33,542 bases of DNA from the NCBI GenBank assembly GCA_009731375.1, contig BJOX01000172.1, positions 241,660 through 275,201 of the forward strand, given 5' to 3'. The notes beneath the pieces were generated by a model. It was not told the DNA's origin, ran no database searches, and saw only the letters and a program-made list of their open reading frames with translations. Source of the DNA: Paulinella micropora. Taxonomy: Eukaryota; Cercozoa; Imbricatea; Euglyphida. Every line of letters starts with the position of its first letter. The first letter of the stretch is position 1. A program made the position numbers and the translations under genes. Shown here piece after piece: positions 9,394 through 19,241 of this stretch.

Positions 9394-9679
9394 GTATTAG
9401 CAACCTCGCATGGTAAGTTCTTTTCAGATAGCCTCACGATACAAAGGGTTGTAATGGCAATAATGATACCCATTTGAAATAAGTATTTAATTAATCTGCT
9501 GTCTGTCGGTCTGTTTTTTATACAACAACAATTCCAGTTATCTTCCAATTCGTGCTCTACTTTTTTTCCTCAGTCTTTAGTTCTACTTCAAGAACACGAT
9601 ACTTTAATTCTGGAGTTAGTTCGCCATCCATATCCATAATAGGTGGTGGTCTGTGAAGTCTGGTTGTATTATTTGACAT
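9327..9679 (-). CDS. Two-TM virion membrane protein ending in an LPSP motif (one frameshift)
   Basis: The start is ATG at 9679 (MSNNTTRLHRPPPIMDMDGE). The N-terminal ~40 residues are soluble and charged, then a run of A (plus strand T) near 9562 shifts the frame into EDNWNCCCIKNRPTDSRLIK. Two hydrophobic segments follow (IIIAITTLCIV and YVGILTLLIGICLP), ending LPSPSSSKK. Short proteins with paired hydrophobic helices and a terminal LPSP are recurrent in virophages, PLVs and some giant viruses (from memory), where they are presumed to be membrane components. It sits between the fibre gene (stop 9720) and the small structural gene. The role in an internal membrane is inference. Confidence 0.55.
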
Positions 9680-9719
9680 TTGAAAAAACGACTGCTCGTA
9701 TTTCTGCCAATTGATTTGC

Positions 9720-12700
9720 TTAGTCTTGTAGTATATTCATAAGATTTTTATTTTCTTTTTCTAAATTAACTACCTTTTCCGCCATGTGTTGAAAAGCACT
9801 GACTAATATTGGTATAAAACATGTATATGTTATGCCTTCAAGGTAGCCGTTTTCATCATCTGCTTTCATTCCACTTTCAGATACAAATTCAGGAAATATT
9901 TTTTTAACTTCATCAGCAATAAATCCGTGGTTCTTTTGTTCTTTTTTTTCGTCTGATTTCAAATAATATGAACAGCAGTTTATTTTCATTAGTTTCTCAC
10001 AACAATCCCCGCAGTCTAATGTTTTAATATCTGATTTTAATCGCCTATCCGATGAGTTTGTCCAAGCACCATTGAGAGGAATATAATTATAACTTCCAGA
10101 AGGCTCACCCGTAGAGTTTGAAGTAGTCCAAGCATGAAGTGTGCCAGTTGACGCACAAACTACTCCATAATTTGAATATCCTCCTGATTTCATAAATATT
10201 TGTGGGTCGTAAGTAGAACTTGGTCTTTTTCTTAATGTTAAAAATCCGCTGGATGCTGTTGTGATGCTTAAATCTCCCGACGTATTAATGTTCATCGCCT
10301 CAGTGTAAGATATATTGTTTTCCACCGTTGTTCCTGAATTATAATAAAAAGCGAGTTTTCCACCTTTTTGAATTAGAAAGTTCGAACCGCTGTGGCTTGA
10401 TTTCCAGTTCGTGCCATCAAAATAAGCATCAAAACTTAAATTGACATTATCATGCGACCAGTTTAGTTGTTGAAAAACTGGATAGATGTCTGTTGAAGTT
10501 ATTGCCTGTATATGTGCTCCTACGACATTACTCGCCGTTCCTTATAATTCTAAACCTGCCGTTGCTCCATTTGATGATTTTGTTGAGTTGCCTATAATTA
10601 TTGGTTTGCCTAGTGCTGTTGTTATTTTGTCGCTCGCCGTTATTGCCTTTGTCGTTAATAAGCCTGCTGTATCAATGGATATCGCCTCTGTCATCGTTAT
10701 CGCTTGGCCGAGTGTTCCGCCGTTTTTGTAATTAAACTTAGTTTGTTTAAGTATTTCGCTATTTGAAAATGTGAAAAAGTGTTAGAAGATAATATGCTCG
10801 TCCCGTTGTAATAACAATCAAAATATAAATTGATATTGTCGTGTGCCCAGTTTAATAACTGAAATGTTGGATAAGCATCCGCCGTTGTTATTGCTTGTAA
10901 GTGTGCCCCTCCGATATTACCAGCCGTCTCGTATAATTCTAAGCCCCCTGTCGCTCCATTCACTGATTTTGATGTGTTTCCTATAATTATTGGTCTGCTT
11001 ATCGATGATGTTAGTGATGTTGTTATTTTGTCGCTTGCCGTTAATGTTGTTGTAGTCATGCCAGCAGTTGAAGTGACTGATGTTCCCGTTATTGTTCCAC
11101 CATTTGTTATGTTGTTTGAGTTCATATCCAAAGCACCATAAAATCGCATACCGCCAGCATTGTTAAAACGGACAATGTCAGACGAAGCACTTTTATTATC
11201 CAAAAGTTTTGAAATATAAAGACCTGCTCCTTTTACATCAAATGCTACATTCGTAAATACACAACCTCTTTGGTCTGCGGTTCCACTTGTAGCGGTATTT
11301 AGAGTAAATAAGAAATATTGATAATCACCTGATGTCTGTGAAAAGAATATATCTCCTCCATTTTGGTTTAATATCCTCGCCCCATTATATGTTATATTTC
11401 CACCATTAGTGATAGTTTGATTATTAAAATCGGCATTGTTCGTTAAAGTTAGATATTTTATCGTAGTGCTCGCCCCATTAAATGTTTTGCTTTCTGTTAT
11501 GGTTTGGTCTGTTGTTAGTTTCACACAATTATCATCCAGATATTGCCTATTTACCGCTTCATTCGCATGTTGTGGTGCTCCTAGATTAACAATCCTACTA
11601 CTATTACAATCTAAGCCAGTAGCATTAAACCACGAAACAATCGTCCCGTCAATAATAAAACTTATTTTTTTCGCAGAAATTTCAAAGTTGTAATATGTTG
11701 CAGTTTTCATATCCAAACTAGCAATTGACCCGATATTACTTGTAGAATTGAAAACGATGAATGTGAGTTGCCCTTTGTTGTTGAATTGATTGAATTTCCC
11801 GTTATTTCAACACCACTGCTATATGTCTTAATTCCTGCTATGGTTTGGTTTCCTGTTAGTTTCACATTTTGCCCGTCTTTTGTATCAACATAACTTTTAT
11901 TTGCTCCATCTGTTGTTGCTGATGGTGTGGCTAAGTTTGTTATTTTGNNNNNNNNNNCCTAAATATAACTCTACATACGAACCCGTTATTTGTATCGGAT
12001 ACCAAGTCGCTGTTGCTGTTTTTTGTGCTGCAATCATTCCTATTTTTGTATTAAAGGCTATGCCAATACCATCAAAAGTAGTAGGATTGGACGAACCACT
12101 TACTTCTAAAGTTGATGTAAATTTTTTATTCCCTGCTATGGTTTGGTCTCCTGTTAGTTTAACCACCGAAGTATCAACAGAAACATTCACACCATCAACC
12201 AAATTCACATTTGTTATGCTTTGGCTTTTCATATCAATCCCCGCACTCGCATTTATTATACTGCTAAATGTTTTTATTCCTCCTATGGTTTGGTGTCCTG
12301 TTAGTTTGACCACCGAACCATCAACTGCGAGATTAGCGAGATTTATTCCATTATATGTAGAAGACCCTGAAATAGCATAACCATTCATATTTAGTGCCCC
12401 CGTCATACTAGCAGTGCCGTCTAATCTAAGAAAGGGTGGTGTGGTGTTTCTCCATTGCCCCGTGCTATAAATGAGTAATTGGTTATCTGCTGGGAAGCCT
12501 GATATTGTCACATCGCTGTGGCTATCTATGCTTCCACTCGCTGAAACTTTATCATTATTATCTTGATGCTCAATATCCATTCATCAACATCTTTGGTATT
12601 TAGTAAATTAACTCCTGTTATATTCTTCCTTCCCATACTAATATTGCCGAATTCATCCACATTTATCGGAAATGTTTTATTTACCCAGTTTATTGAATTA

Positions 12701-13179
12701 TATGTTAGATAACTATTCATTGCTATTGGTGCGGTTTTAACCACATCTGAAAGAGTATCAATTGAACCAAGGGCAGTATTCTTCCATTTGCCTTCTACAT
12801 CATTGTAAGTTAAGTAATAACTGTATTGTCCGCTCGCTTGTGCGAATATGTTTGTGTCTATCAAATTATATAAACTGGTTTGGTGCGGATTAGAAGTATT
12901 AGAGCGGTGTTGAGTTGAGGCTTTGACTTCGCCATTATCCCTTACTCGTTGCTCTGTATAGTATAAATTTTTTCCTTCTTTGATATCAGTCGTTGATTTT
13001 AAAGCGAGACGTGTGTCAAATCGGTCGTCAGTGTAATAAAGATTGATTGGGTCAGAATCTTCTGGCACTCTGTCTGTATTCAGACCGACTATGTTTGTGT
13101 TGGTTAAGTCTAAGTTTGCGATTGATAGGCTGTCTGTCGCGATTTCTGACAAGCCGAGTAATGATTTATATTGCGACAT
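9720..13179 (-). CDS. Phage-like fibre with C-terminal peptidase S74 chaperone domain (several frameshifts, one nonsense, one gap)
   Basis: The start is ATG at 13179. The N-terminal part has NLYYTDDRFDTRLALKS, NLYYTEQRV and SNTSNPHQTSLYN, repeats well known from phage tail fibres. The middle has at least four units of the type VKLTG(D/N/H)QTI(A/G)G.K.F, from about 12330 to 11480. The C-terminus carries SSDRRLKSDIK (near 10050), the Ser/Lys signature of the intramolecular chaperone domain that trimerises fibres and cleaves itself off. It ends in a short coiled coil (VVNLEKENKNLMNIL). Breaks are shifts near 12560, the N gap at 11948-11957, a shift near 11750, a shift near 10737, and an in-frame TAA near 10543. 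The full frame would give about 1,150 residues. It probably forms the host-attachment spike. Confidence 0.8.
10390..11060 (-). repeat. Internal domain duplication in the fibre gene
   Basis: Two successive ~100-residue units are clearly homologous. The first (about 11060-10760) reads ASDKITTSL...PIIIGNTSKSVNGATGGLEL then NWAHDNINLYFDCYYNG. The second (about 10680-10390) reads ASDKITTAL..PIIIGNSTKSSNGATAGLEL then NWSHDNVNLSFDAYFDG. The second copy has TAA where the first has TAC in GLELYETAGN, so one copy took a nonsense mutation after the duplication. Confidence 0.75.
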
Positions 13180-13182
13180 TAT

Positions 13183-13210
13183 ATTATTTATTTATTTATT
13201 TATTTATTTA
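13183..13210. repeat. (ATTT)n microsatellite between divergent viral genes
   Basis: About six ATTT units lie directly upstream of the fibre start and opposite the start of the plus-strand gene at 13243. This 63-bp AT-only spacer must hold both divergent promoters. Confidence 0.6.
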
Positions 13211-13242
13211 AAAAATACTAAAATATAATAATCTTAGTATAA

Positions 13243-13767
13243 ATGCCGTCTCCCGAAGCAAGTCGTAAGAACTGGGGTAAGGCTGTGGAAAGTATTAAAA
13301 GTAAGAAACAGCAAAAGATTGAAATAGCAAAAGAGAAATTAGCAAAGTGTAGAAAGGCTTATGTAGGCGATGATGAAGAGATGGAGGAAAAGATAAACCG
13401 CATGGCCGAAATGGGTGTTGCTAATGATATCATTAATGGAAAAGACCAAGATGATACACCAGAAGAAAGCAGTGAGAGCGATGAAGAATGTGATTTTACC
13501 GACATTATCGCAGAAAAGATGGCAAAAATGAAAATAAGGAGAAAGAAAGCGGAAGCAAAGAAGAAAGTAAGTAAAAAGCATGTGCCTGAGCCTGAACCTG
13601 ATGAGAGCGAAAGCGAAAGTGAAGAAAGTGAAGAAGAAGAGCCGAAGCCTAAATCTAAGAAAGGAAATGGTAAGAAGTCGAACATATCTGTTAATGTTTA
13701 TAATCAAGCAGAGAAGCCAAGCAAGAAAGAAAAAAATGATGTTTCAAAGATGTTTTTAAAATTTTAA
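13243..13767 (+). CDS. Charged coiled-coil protein of unknown function (174 aa, intact)
   Basis: ATG at 13243 follows CTTAGTATAA. The protein has a basic N-terminus (ASRKNWGKAVESIKSKKQQK) and a predicted coiled coil. A Ser/Glu/Asp-rich acidic stretch near residues 75-90 and 110-128 alternates with Lys-rich blocks (RRKKAEAKKKVSKKH), and the tail ends VSKMFLKF. No catalytic motif, TM segment or signal peptide is visible. It stands just upstream of the integrase on the same strand and is one of the few unbroken genes of the element. The alternating acidic and basic blocks suggest nucleic-acid or protein scaffolding; that is inference. It could also be the terminal-protein or core-protein analogue, but nothing in the sequence proves this. 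Confidence 0.6.
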   Translation: MPSPEASRKNWGKAVESIKSKKQQKIEIAKEKLAKCRKAYVGDDEEMEEKINRMAEMGVANDIINGKDQDDTPEESSESDEECDFTDIIAEKMAKMKIRRKKAEAKKKVSKKHVPEPEPDESESESEESEEEEPKPKSKKGNGKKSNISVNVYNQAEKPSKKEKNDVSKMFLKF

Positions 13768-13776
13768 TGATATATC

Positions 13777-14772
13777 ATGGACAACAAACATAGTCAGCAA
13801 CAAGAAACTCCTGAGCAGACAGAGCGGAAAGAAAAACTTGAAGAAGTGGCCGAAATACATTTTCAATCAAAGCCCGCTATATAGTAAGATATGGAACACG
13901 ATAACATCACCAGAAGCAAAACCACTAAGTCAAGTATTTATTGATTTAATGGATATGTCAAAGGTTGCAACAAAGAAAGGTAATGCTAACTATAATTTTG
14001 GATTAGTTGCTATTGATGTATATAGCCGTCGTGGGTGGATTGAGCCTGTCAAAAATAAAACAACTGGTTATGTCTTAGAAGGGTTAAAACAAATATTTAC
14101 AAAAAAAGTTCCTGAAAGAATTACTTTAGATAATGGTGGTGAATTCAAAGGACAAGTGACTGAATATTTCAGACAAAATAATATTGAACATAGGACTGTT
14201 CAAGTAGGTGACCACAGAACAATGGGTATAATAGATAGGTTTATTAGAACGATACGAAATGATTTAAATTTAATATGGGAATTTAATGAAAATTTTGACT
14301 GGGTTCCTATTATTCATGAGGTTGTTGATGCTTATAATAAAACATATCACACAACAATAAAAGCAGTTCCGATTAATGTTTTTGAAGGAACTGAAAAGAA
14401 CACCCAGGAAATATACAGAAACCCTTTAATTAATGAATTCCCTACGGGTACAAGAGTAAGAAAAGAGTTGAAAATAACTATTTTTTCAAAGGGTGATAAA
14501 CAATTCAGTAAAACTATATTCAAGGTTAAGGTCCGTAAGGCTTCAAAGTTAATATACTATCAGAAGAGGACTTAGTCCGACGTCAGAATTATTAAAGACT
14601 AGTTGAAGAGCACCATGAAGAAGAAGAACCGAAGGAGCAGTTATCGGACAAAGTAAAACAAATTACAAAAGAGAAAAGAAATATTAATTTATTAAAATCA
14701 TTAGATGTGAAACCGGAGAACATACGAAGCAGTGCTAGAATAAAAAAGAAAGTTGAAAAGTTAGACCTTTAA
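13777..14772 (+). CDS. INT: Retroviral-type (rve) integrase of the PLV, with broken C-terminal tail
   Basis: The core frame is 13838-14575 (245 codons read from a TTG; the nearest upstream ATG, 13777, is in another frame). Catalytic residues are Asp36 in VFIDLMDM, Asp98 in ITLDNGGEF and an acidic residue at 133 in GIIDRFIRTIR. The third position is Asp rather than Glu and lies 34 residues after the second Asp. VAIDVYSRRGW after the first Asp is typical of Polinton integrases. No N-terminal HHCC zinc finger is seen. Near 14550 the frame shifts to FKVNILSEEDLVRR, meets an in-frame TAA near 14592, then continues as a charged tail to TAA at 14770-14772. The enzyme would insert the viral DNA into the host genome. 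Confidence 0.82.
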
Positions 14773-14806
14773 TAAAATATTAATTCAAAGGAAACATTAC
14801 CTAAAG

Positions 14807-14878
14807 ATACCATATTTGGTATACCATTTTCTTGTAGATCAGTATTTGTTTAACATAGCATTAATACAGGTCTACAAG
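14807..14878. terminator. Hairpins between convergent integrase and spliced gene
   Basis: A 6-bp stem ATACCA/TGGTAT with a 4-base loop lies at 14807-14822. It is followed by a 16-bp stem with two mismatches, arms CTTGTAGATCAGTATT (14831-14846) and AATACAGGTCTACAAG (14863-14878). Both lie in the 122-base gap between the integrase stop (plus) and the stop of the minus-strand spliced gene (14895), so they could serve as a bidirectional 3'-end signal. Alternatively they mark the edge of the element (inference). Confidence 0.45.
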
Positions 14879-14894
14879 TAAATGCTAGTTTTAA

Positions 14895-15601
14895 TTAAGC
14901 AACCTGATATGCTTTGTAAATAGTTCTGACAGGCCTGCCGAAATGTGAAACTATTTCTGCGACGTTGGGCCAAGACCTTACCATAATAACAGAATCTGGT
15001 TCGCCATTACCCACCAAAACAACAATGTAGTTGGAAATTTCGGCTGGGGGAGAGCGAAACCCCCACACGACGACTGGAATAGAATTGGGCTTTTCTGCAA
15101 AAGACCACTTTGCTTCGCCAGCCTCCTTGTTGATTACGACATGAACCTCATCAATTCTGATAACAACGTTACGGCTACCCTCTGGTCTACCACCTTTTTT
15201 CGCCCCCTTTTTTCTACTGCCTCTAGGCCTATTCCAATCAGGTTGCTCAAGTGAGACAGTATTTACACCATCAGTAATTCCCTAATTTGGCATACAATGA
15301 AAACCAAACAACAGAAAAAAAATGATTACCGCAACTGCTTGGTCTGGTGTCTTTTTTTCATCGGTTTGCTACACATACACATACACATAAAGGAAAGTGA
15401 AAAATAAACTTATATAGTTTACCAGAACACGTGCATCGTGTGCGTCCTGTGCTTCTTGCTGTGCCTCCAGCAGGGCCATAGCCCCCTATACAAGAAACCG
15501 CATACACATAAAACAAAAAGCATAAATGAAATTACCTCATTTTCAGGCTCTTCCCGCTCTGGGTCGTCGTGTTGCTCCTCTTCAGGCTCGTTGTCCGACA
15601 T
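14895..15601 (-). CDS. Spliced two-exon gene, AT-hook-like nuclear protein of unknown function
   Basis: Exon 1 (15601-15536) starts with ATG and encodes 22 acidic residues (MSDNEPEEEQHDDPEREEPE then NE). A 254-bp intron (15535-15282) begins GTAATT and ends with a pyrimidine-rich stretch and TTAG. Exon 2 (15281-14895) continues in phase 0 as GITDGVNTVSLEQPDWNRP, then a basic segment with GGRPEGSRN resembling an AT-hook. About 90 residues of beta-rich sequence follow (VVIRIDEVHVVINKEAGEAK, then SIPVVVWGF, HFGRPVRTIYKAYQVA) to a TAA. Total about 150 residues. I do not recognise the C-terminal domain. Base composition is less AT-rich than the viral genes, and the intron suggests a host gene or an acquired one. 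The splice sites are predicted, not observed. Confidence 0.6.
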
Positions 15602-15689
15602 CCTGCAACACACAAAACAGAAAGGGTTTGGACTTCTTGACTTTACCACTTTGGGAATTCTGAAAAAGTCGCAGAACAAAAAAGCATAA

Positions 15690-16416
15690 GGTAAAAAAAC
15701 TCTTCTTCACAATTGGCTCCAATTTTTGACTGAGAGAAATTCTGGTGAAAAATCCAGACAAGAAAAAAAGTGGAAAAAATTAGAGTGGTACAATAAAATG
15801 GTAATAGTTATAGAAATTTTGGCATTTGAATACGAAAAAGTTGTCCTTGACTTTTTTATCCGTCGCCACGAAGCCACGGGGCACTTGCGCATTATCGCAT
15901 AATTTCAGAATAGCGAAAGCCTTATCACGAAAGAACAAAGAACGAAAGAAGATTGGGTAGAAATTTATGAGACGAGTAAGCGGGGGAAAGAACAACTAAA
16001 GAAGGACAAAATAGTTTCTGAAGAAAGAGTTAAAAAAATAGACAGGGAAATTGATTTGTTGATTGAAAAAAAACGGCCAGACTTAGTAAAATTGACCGCC
16101 ATTGAAATTATGCTCAAGAGGTTGGAAAAAGAGAGCAAAAATATCGAAAATGATAGGATGGCGAGACAAAAAAAAAGAATTAAACAAGTAAAGAAGGAAA
16201 AAGAACTGAAATTATTTTATAGTTGGAGGAAAGAATACAGAATTTGGAATTGCCATACAAGATAAAATTTTTGATGGTATTGACAGAGAGGGGCTTACAT
16301 TCAATAAATCTCTCATAAAATATATTGCATACAATGAACAAAATGACAAAAATGTAATGAATGTTTCAAACCCTAATGATTTGTTCAGCGATGTACGAAA
16401 CAATTTTGAATTGTAA
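15690..16416 (+). pseudogene. Lys/Glu-rich coding remnant, unknown function
   Basis: An open plus frame runs from about 15690 (HNWLQFLTERNSGEKSRQEK...) and hits TAA at 15898-15900. It continues in the same frame as SESLITKEQRTKEDWVEIYE and a long charged helical region (RVKKIDREIDLLIEKKRPDL, LKRLEKESKNIENDRM) to about 16225. A 1-base shift then leads to NTEFGIAIQDKIFDGIDREG and TAA at 16414-16416. No ATG sits at the beginning. The in-frame TAA is followed by TTTCAG, so it could instead lie in a small intron with an acceptor at 15908/15909 and a possible donor near 15801. It may be the last exon(s) of a host gene or a viral remnant. The function is not recognised. Confidence 0.4.
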
Positions 16417-16740
16417 AATAGTAGTCCTTACTACTAACTTCTTTAGCACATAGGAGTATAAACTAGTGTGCTTTCAATTTTAAAAAAATTGGGCAAAAGC
16501 CCTCTTCATTTCAAATGAATTTTATCTACCATACTTGTTTGTGTGTGGTAGGTTGAATATACTGGAGAATACTTCAAAAAGGTAATTTAATAATAATTAT
16601 TTACAGGTAGCCGTTTTTCTTTCTTTTGTCTGTCTGTATTTGTTATAAATAGGTAGAGGAAATAATGAATAACGGCTCTTAGTGTGGTTTCTGTAGAGAA
16701 ACTGCGCTGAAAAAGTGTGCCGAAGTGGCACCCTATACTA
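16417..16740. other. Non-coding spacer with a small hairpin
   Basis: No convincing ORF is seen. A 9-bp stem with one G-T pair (CTACCATAC/GTGTGGTAG) lies at 16536-16561, about 120 bases after the stop of the preceding coding remnant. A short GGGCAAAAGCCC palindrome lies near 16491. Confidence 0.4.
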
Positions 16741-17129
16741 CTATAGTAAGAGTAACAGTAGAGAGTACTAGAGTAGAGAGTAGAGTAGAGGAGAGGAGGG
16801 GAGAAGAGAGAAGAGTAGAGTTGAGTAGAGTAGAGTAGAGTAAGAGGAGAGTAGAGGAGAGTAGAGGAGAGCTCGAGGAGAGGAGAGGAGAGGAGAGAAG
16901 AGGAGAGGAGAGAAGTGAACAGAAGGGACGAGAAGGGGAAAGGGAAGGGGAAGGGGAAGGAGAGGGTGATGAAAGAGAAGTATGAGTAAGAGTAGAGTGA
17001 GTTTTTGACAGACTTAGTTCTGACAGACTTAGTTCTGACTTTACTCTCTTTACAATTACGCTTTCATTAAAGTAGAATAAGGAGAGTTCGAAGTGGAGAG
17101 GAAGAGGAGAGGAAGAGAGAGGAGAGTAT

Positions 17130-17167
<38 letters not shown>
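16741..17167. repeat. Purine-rich low-complexity tract and (AGT)n
   Basis: AGAGTAG/GAGGA-type purine-rich sequence fills about 16750-16980. A 15-bp direct duplication of TGACAGACTTAGTTC follows (around 17007-17037), then more GGAGAG, ending in about ten AGT units (around 17130-17167). No coding evidence. The strand asymmetry (A+G on plus) could form triplex or H-DNA. Confidence 0.7.
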
Positions 17168-17505
17168 AGATAGGATGGCAGCCCCCTGTCGAGGACTATG
17201 ATCCTACAGACACACCAGAAGCAAGACCTCTGGTTAGTCTTTGAACATGTCTATAAAATTTCCTAAGAAACAACCTCATAGCATTAACAGAATGTAACGA
17301 ATTCAGACATGTTGAGTGTGTAACAGATGTATCCATTGATCTAAAGAAATCAAACTATTCCATGCAAGACAAGAACCAAAACATTGAATCTGTAAAGTAA
17401 CTAAGGTAGAAAAACAAGGAATGCAATCTTGAAAAACATGGGTTAGTCTTGGGTTTCATGATGAATCAGGAGAGGAAGAGGAGAGGTGGGGTATGACGAG
17501 ATTCT
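17168..17505. other. Unique-sequence gap between repeats, no gene found
   Basis: About 340 bases of ordinary composition. A short open stretch (GWQPPVEDYDPTDTPEARPL, from 17173) could be the end of an exon, but there is no start, splice support or length to call a gene. Confidence 0.3.
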
Positions 17506-17509
17506 CTGA

Positions 17510-18460
<951 letters not shown>

Positions 18461-18479
18461 ATGTTATATACAAAATTTA

Positions 18480-19241
18480 AATTTAGCTAGCTAAGCCCAT
18501 GATGCTTATGTCCTAGGACAGTAAGACAGCGCACGTCGAAAATATTAATATTTTTACTTTATTTACGCACACACAGTTTTAATAAAATAGTACAACATCA
18601 CTTGATACTAGTAGATAATACTACTAGTATAACTATTACAATATTACAATTAATTTTAAAGTATAATACTGTAATAAACTAGCTATTGTCACAGCTATAG
18701 ATTATAGCTAGATATTAATAGATAAATAAGTCAAAGTCAAGGTTTTGGTTTTAATACTATGATTCGCGTTTTAACAAGTTCGCGCTTTACCTCATCCTCG
18801 CAAACCCCGCCGCCGGCCGGCGAAGAGGCGGATTCTGCTTATGCTAGGTCAGCGACTAGATTGCGTCAGGACCTGCTTCTTTACTTGATCTCAGGCAGCC
18901 CGAGAGGCGGATTCTGCTTATGCTAGGTCAGCGACTAGATTGCGTCAGGACCTGCTTCTTTACTTGATCTCAGGCAGCCCGATCGTGCGTTTGCTTAATA
19001 CTAGTAATCACAGTAAGGATGCATATGAGGTGACAGTCTTGTGTCGCGAATCATAATAAGTTACAAAAAACACAAAGTATTGATTAATATTAAAACCAAC
19101 AGATTAAGCGTCCTCTAGCCTTCAGATCTAAGCTTAGTATAACGTCAGTATACTTATTAATAGTTAGTATTAATACTACTGTAGGTACTATAACTAGTGT
19201 AATAGTAGTAGTACTAGTACTAGTAGTAGTACTACTACTAG
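18480..19241. other. AT-rich non-coding DNA with a 79-bp duplication
   Basis: No gene is seen. The stretch is rich in ACTAGT/CTAG and TATTAATA-like words and holds the tandem duplication listed separately. Similar CTAG-rich sequence resumes at 23877 on the other side of the LTR element, so this was one continuous stretch before the insertion. Confidence 0.5.
18824..18981. repeat. Perfect tandem duplication, 2 x 79 bp
   Basis: The unit starting AGAGGCGGATTCTGCTTATG occurs at 18824-18902 and again at 18903-18981 without a visible mismatch. It is GC-balanced in an AT-rich neighbourhood and follows a GCCGGCCGGCG palindromic patch. It does not read as a protein across both copies. Confidence 0.9.

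Larger units (their letters stand above)
1..14772. mobile_element. Endogenous Polinton / polinton-like virus (PLV), left end outside window
   Basis: This AT-rich block contains the hallmark set of the Polinton/PLV group: protein-primed PolB, retroviral-type integrase, double-jelly-roll major capsid, penton-like minor capsid, adenain-like protease and A32/FtsK packaging ATPase, plus a long fibre. PolB is cut by the left window edge, so the left terminus and terminal inverted repeats cannot be seen. The right border is not resolved: the last viral gene is the integrase ending near 14772, and the spliced gene at 14895-15601 looks cellular. Most genes carry 1-base frameshifts or nonsense codons, consistent with an old provirus or with uncorrected indels. 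GC content is far below that of the 25-33 kb region. The family assignment is secure; whether the copy is functional is doubtful. Confidence 0.88.

Noticed and set aside
15707-15995. Minus-strand ORFs opposite the Lys/Glu-rich remnant
   Set aside because: Partly plausible sequence (DNAQVPRGFVATDKK), but no conserved motif or start support; the plus strand has clearer coding character over a longer span.
18824-18981. Possible CRISPR-like direct repeats
   Set aside because: Only two contiguous 79-bp units with no spacers in a eukaryotic context.
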